Shown here piece by piece: positions 22,208 through 31,821 of a stretch of 64,000 nucleotides of DNA. A program made the translations under genes and the position numbers. The stretch covers positions 6,441,501 to 6,505,500 of the forward strand of contig JAEOAD010000015.1 of NCBI GenBank assembly GCA_036365145.1. The letters are read 5' to 3'. The notes below the pieces were generated by a model that saw only the letters and a list, made by a program, of their open reading frames with translations, did no database searches and was not told the origin of the DNA. Within the stretch, counting starts at the first letter, position 1. Every line of letters starts with the position of its first letter. The stretch comes from Orientallactaga sibirica. Taxonomy: Eukaryota; Chordata; Mammalia; Rodentia; Dipodidae.

Positions 22208-22560
22208 CACGTGGTGAGCCTCCTCTAGGTTTGCCCACGTGGTGAGTTTCCTTTTCAGGTCTACCCACGTGGTGAGTTTCTTTTTTAGGTTTGTCCACGT
22301 GGTGAGTCTCTACCCATGTGGTGAGTTTCGTTTTTAGGTCTGCCCACGTGGTGCATCTGCCATGAAATGGCGTTTAAAAATGGTGGCACCGTAGAACCCG
22401 GAAATGAAAGCAAAGAGAAAGTGGTGAGTTTTTTCTAGGTCTGCCCACGTGGTGCGTCCGCCATGAACTGGCGTTTAGAAATGGCGGCACCGTAGAACCC
22501 GGAAATGAAAGCAAAGAGAAAGTGGTGAGTTTCCTTTAGGTCTGCCCACGTGGTGCATCC
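22208..22560. repeat. Tandem array of CACGTG units in provirus leader
   Basis: Seven perfect CACGTG E-boxes (starting at 22208, 22236, 22266, 22296, 22345, 22446 and 22547) and one CATGTG (22315), mostly in the frame 'gcccacgtggtg'. Spacing is 28-30 bases for the first four, then 101 bases twice. The 101-base unit also contains 'acccggaaatgaaag' (ETS-like) and 'aaatggcggcac' (YY1-like, 22480-22490). This looks like an expanded leader minisatellite. Confidence 0.85.
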
Positions 22561-22810
22561 GCCATGAACGTACCCATTTAGAAATGGTGGCAAACCGGAA
22601 ATGAAAGAGAAAGGAAGTTGAAGTAAGCACAGATTATAGAAGTAAAGGTTAGAATATTAAATATGAAGATTACCTCATAACTTATGAGTATACACCCGTC
22701 AGCAGTACAATTAGCCTGTCAACTTAATTTTGAATTTTGTTTCATCATGTCAGGGTCCAGTCCGTAGTCCGTTCTGAATCCTCACACGTCCTTTCTCAGG
22801 TAGTTTTCTG

Positions 22811-22828
22811 TCCTCACACGGGGCACCA
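22811..22828 (-). other. Primer-binding site
   Basis: Two bases after the LTR, the - strand reads TGGTGCCCCGTGTGAGGA (18 nt). The TGG start complements tRNA CCA-3'. The body is nearest to the lysine (Lys-1,2) type used by betaretroviruses but has several mismatches, so the tRNA assignment is tentative. Confidence 0.65.
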
Positions 22829-22830
22829 GT

Positions 22831-23299
22831 TGTTGCGCCCCACATTTGGGTGTGCCAGTTGCCGGGGTTTTTTTCCCTCCACCACCAGCAGGTAGAGCGG
22901 AAGAGAGAGAGAACCAGGCCAGTCGCTTCTCTCGAGGCTGAGCGAGAAGGCGGGTGTCGGCGACTCAAACCCCTCCCCCAAAACACCGGGGAGAAAAACC
23001 ACATTGAGTGGTGGAGACCATCTAAGGCGGGAATCTCTCCGTTTATTGTCATGGGGAGGTATTTATATATTTTGAGGAAGGGGGCGGGAAGAGGGGATGA
23101 GAGAAAGGTATAAGGGCCAATAGTATTTCACCACGTCAGCAGCAACTGGGTGGAGGCAGTTTCAGCTTAGGTGCTGAGTCACTTCAAGGACAGGTCACCA
23201 AACTCTACTCAGGCTCTGGAAGCTCGACTAGGCCTCACCGGGAGTAGGCCAAGACTGGCTGGGCTAACCACTCGGCTTCACACCGGGCAGGGCCCAACA
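22831..23299 (-). mobile_element. 5' LTR of the provirus
   Basis: 469 bases bounded by TG...CA with matching ends (TGTTGCGCCC on the + strand against GGGCCCAACA). On the - strand a TATA-like ATATATAAAT (23070-23061) is followed about 20 bases later by AATAAA (23047-23042), which implies a short R region. The inverted ends and the adjacent primer-binding site support the boundary. Confidence 0.82.
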
Positions 23300-23359
23300 T
23301 ACCTCTGTCTCCCAAGTGCTGGGATTAAGGGCATGAGCCACCATGTCTGGCTTTAAAAA

Positions 23360-23578
23360 AACTTAAAAAAAATATTTTATTTGTTTGAGAAAGAAGGGGA
23401 GAGAAAGAAAGGAAGAGGCAAAGAGAATGGGTATGCCAGGGCCTCCAGCCACTGCAAACAAAATTCAGACGCATGTGTCACCATGTGTGTCTGGCTTACG
23501 TGGGTCCTGGGGAATTGAACCTGGGTCCTTATGCTTCACAGGCAACTGCCTTAATTGCTAAACCATGTCTCCAGACCT
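23360..23578 (-). repeat. DIP SINE
   Basis: Antisense DIP between the split B1 and the resumed L1. Confidence 0.85.
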
Positions 23579-23749
23579 TATACCATCTTAAATTTGTATT
23601 AACCCTCCCTCAACCCTTTCTTTACTCAGTCTCTTCCCCTGACCTCACTTAAACCATTGTACCCCAGTAATCTGTTCATGTACTTACGTATATGCAATAC
23701 CATCCCCTTAAGTCCTCCCCTCTCTTCTCTCCTTTATATCCCTTTTCCA

Positions 23750-24245
23750 GCTTAATGGCTTCTAGCTATTTTTACTCCAACTCACATACAAGTCTAAACA
23801 TTTGTAGCTAGGATTCCATATGAAAGAGAACAAGTGGCATTTGGCTTTCTGGGCCAGGGTTACCTCACTTAGTATAATCCTTTCCAGATCCATCCACTTC
23901 CCTATAAATTTCATAATTTTATTTTTCTTTACTGCTAAATAAAACTCCATTGTATAAATGTACCACATCTTCATTATCCAGTCATCAGTTGAAGGACATC
24001 TAGGCTGGTTCCATTTCCCAACTGTTGTGAATAGAGCAGCAATAAACATGGTTATGCAAGTATCTCTAAGGTAGTGAGACAAGTCCTTAGGATATATGCC
24101 TAGGAGTGGAATAGCTGGTCATATTGTAAATCTATTTTTAGCTGTCTCAGGAACCTCCACACTGATTTCCACAATGGCTGGACCAGATTGCATTCCCACC
24201 AACAGTGTAGAAGGGTTCCTCTCTCTGCATTCTTACCAGCATTTA
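23750..24245 (-). pseudogene. L1 ORF2 C-terminal remnant
   Basis: Conceptual translation on the - strand contains FIAALFTT, WNQPRCPS, DWIMKMWYIYTMEFYLAVKKN and LERIILSEVT, the conserved C-terminal region of L1 ORF2p. It ends before the 3' UTR. It lacks the endonuclease and reverse transcriptase domains and is cut upstream by a microsatellite and SINEs. Not a host gene. Confidence 0.85.
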
Positions 24246-24271
24246 TTGTCTTTTGTTTTGTTTTGTTTTTG

Positions 24272-24304
24272 TTTTTCTCCTTCCTCCCTCCCTCCCTCCC
24301 TCCC

Positions 24305-24379
<75 letters not shown>

Positions 24380-24552
24380 GAGGTAAGGTGCCACTCTGGT
24401 CCAGGTTGACCTGGAATTAACTATGTAGTCTCAGGGTTGCCTTGAACTCACGATGATCCTTCTACCTCTGCCTCCCGAGTGCTGGGATTAAAGGCGTGTG
24501 CCACCACGTCCGGCTTGCTTGCTTGCCTGCTTGCTTTCTTTCTTTCTTTCTT

Positions 24553-24592
<40 letters not shown>

Positions 24593-24812
24593 AAGATTTT
24601 ATTTTTATTCATTTATTTATTAGAGACAGAGAGAGGGAAAGAGAGAGAGGCAGAGTGAGAATGGGCACACCAGGGCCTCTATCCACTGCAAACGAACTCC
24701 AGACGCATGTGCCCCCTTGTGCATCTGGCTTACGTGGGACCTGGAGAATCGAAGTGGGGTCCATAGGCTTTGTAGGCAGGTGCCTTCACTGCTAAGCCAT
24801 CTCTCCAGGCTT
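24272..24812 (-). repeat. (CTTT)n tracts, B1 and DIP
   Basis: 24272-24379 is 108 bases of pure pyrimidine ((CCTC)n then (TTTC)n). Antisense B1 at 24380-24515, a second (CTTT)n/(CT)n tract at 24530-24592, and antisense DIP at 24595-24812. L1 sequence resumes at 24813. Confidence 0.88.
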
Positions 24813-24944
24813 CATTTGTTTTCTTGATGATAGCCATTCTGACAGGAGGAAGATGGAATCTCAAAGTAGTTTTAATTTGCATTTGCCTGATGGCTAAGGA
24901 TGTAGAACTTTTAAAATAGATGTTTATATGCCATCTGTATTTCT

Positions 24945-25195
24945 TCTTCTTCTTTTTTTTGGAGCGAGAGACAGAGAGAGAGGGAGAGGAATACACATAG
25001 AGAATGGGTGAGCCAGCAGCCTCTCAGCCGCTGTGAACAAACTCCAGATGTCTGTGCCCCCTTGTGGGCAAATGTGGTATTGTACCCTTGCATCACTTTT
25101 TGTGTCTGGCTAAACATGGGACCTGTAGAATCGAACAGGCGTTCTTAGGCTTGGGAGGCAGGCACCTTAACCGCTAAGCCATCTCTCCAGCCCTC
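24945..25195 (-). repeat. Long-variant DIP SINE
   Basis: Antisense, with the 'gggcaaatgtggtattg' segment. 25196-25470 is unique with nothing recognised. Confidence 0.85.
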
Positions 25196-25474
25196 TCTAA
25201 TGGCTTTTAAATTCATTGTGTGTAGAAACATTCTATATTTGTTTTAAAAAGCCATAGCACCAAGAGCTCTTCCTAGAGTTTTGCCTTTTCCCAAGTGATA
25301 GGATAGCCATAGGCAGTGTGCTGGATAGTAGATCTCCAGAATTCTCTGCCATAGTGAAATGTTGTTGCCTTTGAGCACTACCTCCCCTTTTTTTCTCTCC
25401 TTAGTTGTCCTGGCAATCACCCTTCTCTTTGATTAGTTGAGTTTGCCTATTTTTAATTCAACATAGACATGAGC

Positions 25475-25521
<47 letters not shown>

Positions 25522-26104
25522 TATTTATTTATTTATTAGAGATATATATAGAGGCAGAGTGAGAATGGGCGTGCCAAGGCCTCTAGCCATTGCAAACGAA
25601 CTCCAGACATGTGTGCCCCCTTGTGCATCTGGCTTACGTGGGACCTGGAGAATTGAACTGGGGTCCTTATGCTTCAGGCATGTGCCTTAACTGTTAAGCC
25701 ATCTCTTCAGTCCCCCCCCCTTAAATAAGCTACGTAATGAGTTCAAGGCCAGCTTGAGCCAGGTGTGGTGGGAGGCAGAGGTTGGAGGATGGCCTTGAGT
25801 TCATGGCCACCCTGAGACTACATAATGAATTCCAGGTCAGCCTGAGCTAGAGTGAAACTCTTCCTCCCTCCCCCCCCCCCAAAAGAAAATCAACTTGAAC
25901 TGTCTTTTTGTTTTTTTAATTTTTTTTGAACTGTCTTTTATAAAACAAATAATAGCTGTGTGTAGTGGTGCACATCTTTAACCCGAGCACTTGGGAGGCA
26001 GACGTAAAAGGATTGCCATGAGTTTGGGGCCTCTCTGAGACTAATTTAAGGTCAGCCTGGGCTAGAGTGGGAATTTACCTTGAAAATCAAAACAAAACAA
26101 AAAA

Positions 26105-26415
26105 TAATAACAGTCTCTCCCTCCTTTTCTCTCTTAAATAAAGTTTAGATGATAATAGTTTTTGCTTTTTTAAACTGAGTTGTAGGTGAGCTTCCTGTTG
26201 TGTCAGTATTAAAAGAACGTGGCTAACAATGGACCTAGGTTTGATTCCCCAGGACCTACATAAGCCAGATGCACAAGGTGGCACATGCATCTCAAGTTCG
26301 TTTGCAGTCTGTTTCTCAAATAAATAAATACAAATAATAATTAAAAGGAATGTGGCTAATAAAACTGTCCCCCAGAAAACTTTAGCCATGCCCGCATGAA
26401 TCCCTGTAAAGCTGG
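26105..26415 (+). repeat. Inverted-repeat arm (copy 1, left)
   Basis: Matches, in reverse complement, the segment at 31405-31723 and at 37672-38240. It reads 'ctcttaaataaagtttagat' through 'gagcttcctgttgtgtcag' to 'aactttagccatgccc'. A DIP SINE (26215-26335) lies at the same relative place as in the opposite arm. The second copy of this arm is about 32400-32700. Confidence 0.75.
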
Positions 26416-27229
26416 AGAGATAGCTTAGTGGTTGCCTGTGAAGCTTAAGAACCCAGGTTCAATTCTCCAGTACCCATGTAAGCCAGAATCACAAAGCAAG
26501 GCATCTGCTTGGAGTTCATTCGGAGTGGCTAGAGGCCCTGGCACTCTCATTATTCCATTCTTTCTCTCTTTCTCTCCCTTCCTCTTTTTTTCTCTCTCAA
26601 ATAAATAGAAAGTAAATAAAAACAAAATAAAATAAAAAACACAAAACAAAGGTAGAAGAGATGGTTTAGTGGTTAATGATACTTGCAAAGTCTAATGACT
26701 TGGGTTTCATTTCTCAGTGTCCATGTAAAGCCAGATGCACAAAGTGGTATGTGCATCTGGCATTCATTTGCAGTGGTAAAAATCCTTGGTGGGCCCATCT
26801 CTCTCTCTCTGCTTGCAAATAAATAATTAATAAAATATTAAAAAGAATTTGTCTTTAAAAAAAAACACAGAAAAAAAAGCTCAGGCAAAGTGATGCACCC
26901 CTGTGATCCCAGGACTCATGAATGAGACTGGCAGAAAGATTGCAACACATTTGAGGAAAGCCTGGGCCACATGAGAACCTATCTGAAAGCACCAAAAATA
27001 AAAAGAATGGGGCTGGAGAGATGGCTTAGCAGTTAAGGAGTTTGACTGTGAAGACTAAGGACTCATATTTGACTCTCCAGGTCCCACATAAGCCAGACAC
27101 ACAAGGTGGTGCAAGTGTGCAAGGTTTCTCATGCAGACAAGTTGGTGTATGTGGTGGTTTGTATCCCCCATAAACTTAGGTGTTCTGAATGCTGAATGAC
27201 AATTGGAAATTAAAGCCTCCTGGAGGTGG

Positions 27230-27814
27230 TGTTGCTGTCAGGTTCTCATTGCTGGCAAAAATTACTTGACCCAGGGCTGGAGAGATGGCTTAGCGGTTAA
27301 GGCACCTGCCTCCTAAGCCTAAGAACGCTGGTTCCAGTCTCCAGGTCCCACGTTTAGCCAGATGCAAAGTGACGGAAGGGCGCAATGCTGCACTTGACCA
27401 CGAGGGGGCGCACGCATCTGGATTTCGTTCTCAGCAGCTGAGAGGCTGTTGGTGCGCCCAGCTCTATCTGTCTCCCTCTCTCTCTCTCTAAAAAAAAAAA
27501 AGTTAAAAAAAAAATTACTTGACCCAGAGCAGGTTTTGGGGAAAAAAGGGTTTATTTTGGCTTACAGACTCAAGGTGAAGCTCCATGATGGCAGGTGAAA
27601 ATGATGGCATGAGCAGAGGGTGGACATCACCTCTTGGCCAACAAGGTGGACAATAGCAACAGGAGAGTGTGCCAAACACTGGCTATAATACCCATAAGCC
27701 ATCCCCCAACAATTCATTGCCTCAAAGAGGCGTTAATTCGCAAATCTCCATCAGCTGGGAACCTAGCATTCAGAGCACCCAAGTTTATGGGGACACTTGA
27801 ATCAAACCACCACA
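27230..27814 (-). mobile_element. Inner LTR nested in antisense orientation
   Basis: It begins TGTTGCTGTCAGG and ends ACCACCACA on the + strand, the reverse complement of the outer LTR ends. Flanks are GGTGG (27225-27229) and GGCGG (27815-27819), a 5-base target duplication with one change. It contains a DIP SINE. Copy 2 is at 33510-34100. Confidence 0.78.
27274..27509 (+). repeat. Long-variant DIP SINE inside the inner LTR
   Basis: Flanked by a direct repeat of about 16 bases, 'aaaattacttgaccca' (before 27274 and after 27509), so a clean and relatively young insertion. Copy 2 begins at 33554. Confidence 0.88.
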
Positions 27815-28396
27815 GGCGGTATATTGTTGGGGATGGGATTATGGGTGTTATAGCCAGTTTCCCCATGCCAGTGTTTGGTGCACACTCCTGTTCCTATTGT
27901 CCACCTGATGTTGGCCAGGAGGTGATGTCCACTCTCTGCTTATGCCATTGGTTTTCCCTGCCATCATGGAGCTTCCCCTCCAGTCTGTAAGCCAAAATAA
28001 ACTTTTTTTTACCCCCCACAATCTGCTCTTGGTCAGGTGATTTCTGCCAGCAATGTGAACCTGACTGCAACAGTGTACATGTCTGGGGTTTGGTTGCAGT
28101 GGCTGGAGGCCCTGTCATGCTTAGTGGTTAAGACACATGCCTGCAAAGCCAAAGGACCTACGTTTGATTCTCCAGGTCCCACATAAGCCAGATGTACATG
28201 GTGGTGTATGCGTCTGGAGTTTATCTGCAGTGGCTAGAGGCCCTGGCATGCCCATTCTCACTCACTCTCTATGTCTTTCCCTTTATCTTTCTTCAATAAA
28301 TAAATACATAAACAAAAATAAATCTTAAAACAAAATGACAAAAAATAAAATATTAAAGAAAAACAAAAAGGCAGTTGGGTTTGCCTAAAATATATA

Positions 28397-28449
<53 letters not shown>

Positions 28450-28450
28450 A
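28397..28450. repeat. (TG)n microsatellite
   Basis: TG/TATG repeat, longer here than in copy 2 (about 34678-34725). Confidence 0.9.
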
Positions 28451-30395
28451 TATATATGCATGCTACAAGTTTTTGTTTGGGGTAATGGGATTGAACTCGG
28501 GTTTTGAATATGCTAAATGTATGTTCTGCCCATGAATACCCTAGCCTAGATTATTTTTGTTTTGTTTTGAGGCAAGCCCAACACACTGGCCTGTTTTTTT
28601 TTTTTTTTTTTTTTTTTTGTTTTTCAAGGTAGGGTTTCACTATAGTTCAGGCTCACCTAGAATTCACTATGTAGTTTCAAGGTGGCTTCAAGGCATTGGC
28701 AATCTTCCTACTTCTGCCTCCCGAGTGTTGGGATTAAAGGCATGCAAGGTAGGGTCTCACTCTGGTCCAAGCTGACTTGGAATTAACTGTAATCTCAGGG
28801 TGGTCTCAAACTCTCGGCAATCCTCCTACCTGTGCCTCCCAAGTGCTGGGATTAAAGGCGTGCACCACCACACCCGGCTCTTTTTTTTTTTAATACAGAG
28901 AGAGAGAGAGAATATTGGCATGATGGGGCCTCCAGCCATTACAGTCAAACCTCCAGATGCATGTTCCTGCATGTGAGGCATTTGTAACCTTGTGCTTGAG
29001 TCACCTTGTGTGTCTGTGTGTAATCTGGAGAATTAAACGTGGGTCTTTAGGCTTTGCAGGCAAGCACCTTAAGTACTAAGCCTTCTCTTCAGCCCAGCTT
29101 GATGGTTTTGACAGATACTGTATAAGCTCAGAAAAGTTTGCAGACTAATTTGTATTAGCATTTAAATACTTGGAGCACATGCTGCTCCGATTGTCTAGCT
29201 AGATTGTCAATTTCAAATACTTCTGAATTATAAGTATTTGGGTATTTTTTTGTCATTTTCATATTTTTGTTTGTTTGTTTTTACTTTATTCTGTGAGTTT
29301 GAGTGTTAAACACACAACCACAGAAGTTTTGTAGTACTGAGAAGTTTTAAAAAAAACTAATTTTTTGTACAGTTGTCTTTATTTTGTGTCTAGTTACAGA
29401 GGTGCTATGAACACAGTTCTGGTCTTGCATCCTATCTAGTCAGCAGATGAGGATGCACTGGCACACAGCAGGGTGGCCCTGGGGAACTATAGCAGCAGTA
29501 GTTGGTGAATGGTTGTGTGTAGAACTGACTTGAAGGCTCATGCTGGAATTCCTGTAGACCAGGCACATACACGGACAGATGGAAACTGTCACTTCTATCA
29601 ACAAGATAAAGTTTTACTCTTCATGTGATGCTGTAATTCTAGATGCTGTAACCTATTCTAATACTTGCCTGAGAGTTTATAACACTGAGGACTACTCACA
29701 GGCTTAAGAAGTCAACTTCAAACATAAAAGCACTTAGTTTACCTAAATCTAGTTACATTGGTAACATGTTACAGTAAAACATACCTTTTGAGGAAAACAT
29801 TCAGAGATTACATTGTGGACTTACAATAAATTCAGAAATTGTTGCTCTTCAAAGAAAATAAAAAAACACTTTCAGATCTTCCAACATGCTTTAGTTGTAA
29901 ATTTTATGAATCTACTTTATATAATTCAAAACCTTCACTGAAATATCATTTTGAAATATTTCCTTTTCTTTTTTCTTTTTGGAGAGAGTCAGAGAGACAG
30001 AGAGAGACAGATAGAGAAAGGGTGCGCCAGCAGCCTCTCACCCACTGTGAATGAAATCCAGATGCTTGCGCCTCCTTGTGGGCAAGTGTGGTATTGCACC
30101 CTTGCATCACTTTGCATCTGGCTAAATGTGGGACATGGAGAATCGAATGGGCGTTCTTAGGCTTAGCAGGCAGGTGCTTTAGCCGCTAAGCCATCTCTCC
30201 AGCACTCATTTTGAAATGTGTCTAAAGCCTAAAGAAACAGGTCAGTGTATTTCTGAAATGGCTACTTAATATAGTATAATATTTGTCTCTACTAAGAATA
30301 CCCATTCCATTCTAAAGCTGTCTTCCAGTAAATATTTAACACCTCACAGTGTTATACAAATGTGTCGTGGTTTTGGCATTTAAAACTATGCTACC

Positions 30396-30763
30396 TGTAG
30401 CAGACAGCATCAGGTTCACTGAGATGAACTTCCAGACCAAGCAAAGTTATGGAGGAAGGGATATTTATTGAAGCTTACAGATCCAGGGGAAGTTCCATAA
30501 TGGCAGAAGAAGCTGGCCTGTTTTCACAGGACCAAACACAGAGAGAGAGAAGCCACAAGCCAAAAAGTCACACAGCACAGCACACCTCAGGAACTCCAGC
30601 TAGGCATGCTTGGCATATCTGTAGATTGAAATCCTAAACCCATCACCACACCTTAAGATCCACCCAGTGACACTGCCTCCAGCCAGGTGGCTGTAGATGC
30701 AAACTACAAACTAATAAAACACTGAATATATTGGGGGGGGGGGCATCTATTCAAACTACCACA
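30396..30763 (-). mobile_element. Solo LTR
   Basis: On the - strand it runs TGTGGTAGTTTGA to CTGTCTGCTACA, with AATAAA near the 3' end ('cttcaataaatatc'). The flanks are a perfect 5-base duplication, CTACC. Its ends resemble the LTR at 27150, so it is probably a related family. Copy 2 is at 36664-37031. Confidence 0.8.
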
Positions 30764-31404
30764 CTACCACAAAGACAATTTATTTTTATTTTTTTTTTTG
30801 GTTTTTTGAGGTAGGTTCTCTAGCTCAGGTTGACCTGGAATTCACTATGTAGTCTCAGGGTGGTCTCAAATTTATAGCGATCCTCCTATCTCTTGAATGC
30901 TGGGATTAAATGCATACGCCACCAGGGTCAGCCACATAGTCAGTTTTTACAAAAAGTTTCAGAGATCTCTCTCACACACACATAATGGGTTTGGGAACAG
31001 CTGGATGGAGGACATGACCATCTACCTAGCTGGGTCCTCACTCTTAGAAACAGTACTCAAAGAGATGGTATACCTGATTACCATCAGTCACTGTGGTAGA
31101 CCTCAAGCTAGATTCTCATATTTTTATGTGTGTTATTACTTGTAACCTTTTCAACTTTAACAACTCACTACAGAATGGCCCACTTTCCAGTGAGACTGAA
31201 TGTGGCTGTGGTGTGATTCTGGTGAACTCAGCTACAAAAACACTCAGATCAGGAAGGAGAGAATTTCCTTTCTCCAGTGAGTGACGCACTGAAATGTGTG
31301 AGTTACTAATGCTTCTAGGTATTACTTCCCAGGATCAGCAGAATGTTAAAGCTCTATCAAATATGACCTGCCTGGAACAGAAATGCCAATAAAAATGTCT
31401 AACA

Positions 31405-31723
31405 CATACAGCTTTAAAGGGATCCATGTGGGCATGGCTAAAGTTTTTTCTGAGGAGGTTTTTTTAGCTACATTCTTTTTTTTTAAATCATACTTTATTT
31501 ATTTATTTGAGAGAGGGAAAGAGGCAGAGAGAGAGAGAGAATGGGTGTGCCAGGGCCTCTAGCCATTGCAAACAAATTCTAAATGTATGTGCCCCATGTA
31601 TGTATGTGGCTTTGTGGATCCTGGAGAATTGAACTGGGATCCTTTGGCTTTGCAGGCAAGTCATCTCTGCAGCCCCCTAGCTACATTCTTTAATACTGAC
31701 ACAACAGGAAGCTCACCTGCAAC
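31405..31723 (-). repeat. Inverted-repeat arm (copy 1, right)
   Basis: Contains 'gggcatggctaaagtttt' and 'tgacacaacaggaagctcac', the complement of the left arm, with an antisense DIP at 31485-31675. The equivalent in copy 2 is 37672-38240, where a B1 (38018-38180) interrupts it. Confidence 0.75.
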
Positions 31724-31775
31724 GACAAACGCCTTAACTGCTAAGCCATCCTTCCAGCCCTTAATGCTATCTATC
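31724..31775. other. Filler at the duplication junction
   Basis: About 50 bases absent from both copies. They include 31 bases of DIP end sequence ('ccttaactgctaagccatc') and then 'ttaatgctatctatctat' leading into the (TTTA)n of copy 2. The insert suggests template switching at the join. Confidence 0.7.
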
Positions 31776-31778
31776 TAT

Positions 31779-31821
<43 letters not shown>

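Larger units (their letters stand above)
21303..23299 (-). mobile_element. Truncated betaretrovirus-like provirus
   Basis: In - strand order: 5' LTR (23299-22831), primer-binding site (22828-22811), an untranslated leader of about 680 bases with a CACGTG array (22560-22208), and gag from 22131 running into a capsid-like segment that stops at about 21303. There is no pro, pol, env or 3' LTR. The Gag organisation (MGQ myristoylation start, PPPY late-domain motif, capsid with a tryptophan-rich region) points to class II/betaretrovirus-like. It lies inside a B1 that is itself inside an L1, so it is younger than both. Confidence 0.82.
21246..23352 (-). repeat. B1 SINE split by the provirus
   Basis: The left half is 21246-21302 ('acctggaattcattatgtag' to 'atgatccatcc'). 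The right half is 23300-23352 ('tacctctgtctcccaag' to 'tctggctt'). Together they make one antisense B1, so the retroviral sequence entered this B1. Confidence 0.75.
18176..24940 (-). mobile_element. Antisense L1, fragmented by nested insertions
   Basis: Pieces of one L1 read on the - strand. The 3' UTR is at 18176-18244, 18401-18659, 18813-19024 and 19426-19969; the ORF2 3' part is at 23579-24245 and 24813-24940. The 3' UTR wording matches two other L1s here (38310-39460 and 58276-58869), for example 'ggcactgaaaattttc' and 'ccaacaactcactgga'. Inserted into it are B1 18245-18400, B1 18660-18812, DIP 19025-19245, B1 19255-19425, DIPs at 19970-20695, B1s at 20740-21205, a provirus fragment and more SINEs. 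About 3.6 kb of insertions separate the 3' UTR from ORF2. Confidence 0.8.
27150..28072 (+). mobile_element. Outer LTR, split by a second LTR
   Basis: TG...CA element (TGTGGTGGTTTG to CTGCAACA) with flanking GTGTA repeats on both sides, an exact 5-base target-site duplication. AATAAA lies near the 3' end ('ccaaaataaact'). It is interrupted at 27230-27814 by an opposite-facing LTR of the same family. No internal retroviral sequence, so a solo LTR. Five-base duplications fit a class III/MaLR-like ERV. Copy 2 is at 33431-34351. Confidence 0.78.
27007..28112 (+). repeat. DIP SINE split by an LTR
   Basis: The head is 27007-27149 ('ggggctggagagatggctta' onward). The tail resumes at 28073 ('catgtctggggtttgg' to 'ggaggccctg'). 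The LTR between them carries a perfect 5-base target duplication. The equivalent in copy 2 starts at about 33290. Confidence 0.78.
25478..31723 (+). repeat. Tandem segmental duplication, copy 1
   Basis: About 6.2 kb repeated almost base for base at 31776-37990 (offset 6300 at the left, about 6266 at the right). It starts inside a (TTTA)n tract and ends after 'cacctgcaac'. Contents in order: DIP- 25536-25710, B1+ 25755-25880, B1+ 25951-26105, a 310-base inverted-repeat arm, DIP+ 26408-26640, DIP+ 26648-26850, old B1 26878-27005, a DIP split by an LTR, DIP+ 28115-28330, (TG)n, B1s and a DIP variant 28600-29095, long DIP- 29965-30205, a solo LTR, B1- 30785-30935, and the opposite arm with DIP- 31485-31675. 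Unique parts (29096-29964, 30936-31404) contain no recognisable exon. Confidence 0.93.

Noticed and set aside
22205..22560. CRISPR-like array
   Set aside because: Regular repeats, but this is vertebrate DNA and the array lies inside a retroviral leader; the units are degenerate and the spacers are not unique.
22850..23113. Open frame of 87 codons on the + strand
   Set aside because: It lies inside the LTR in antisense and overlaps the TATA and polyadenylation signals.
24096..24409. Phe/Leu/Ser-rich open frames
   Set aside because: They read antisense L1 and then a (CTTT)n tract; not coding.
27634..27990. Open frame of 118 codons repeated at 33920 (181 codons)
   Set aside because: It lies across the nested LTRs and its duplicate; the two frames differ only by indels in repeat sequence. 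Not a host gene.
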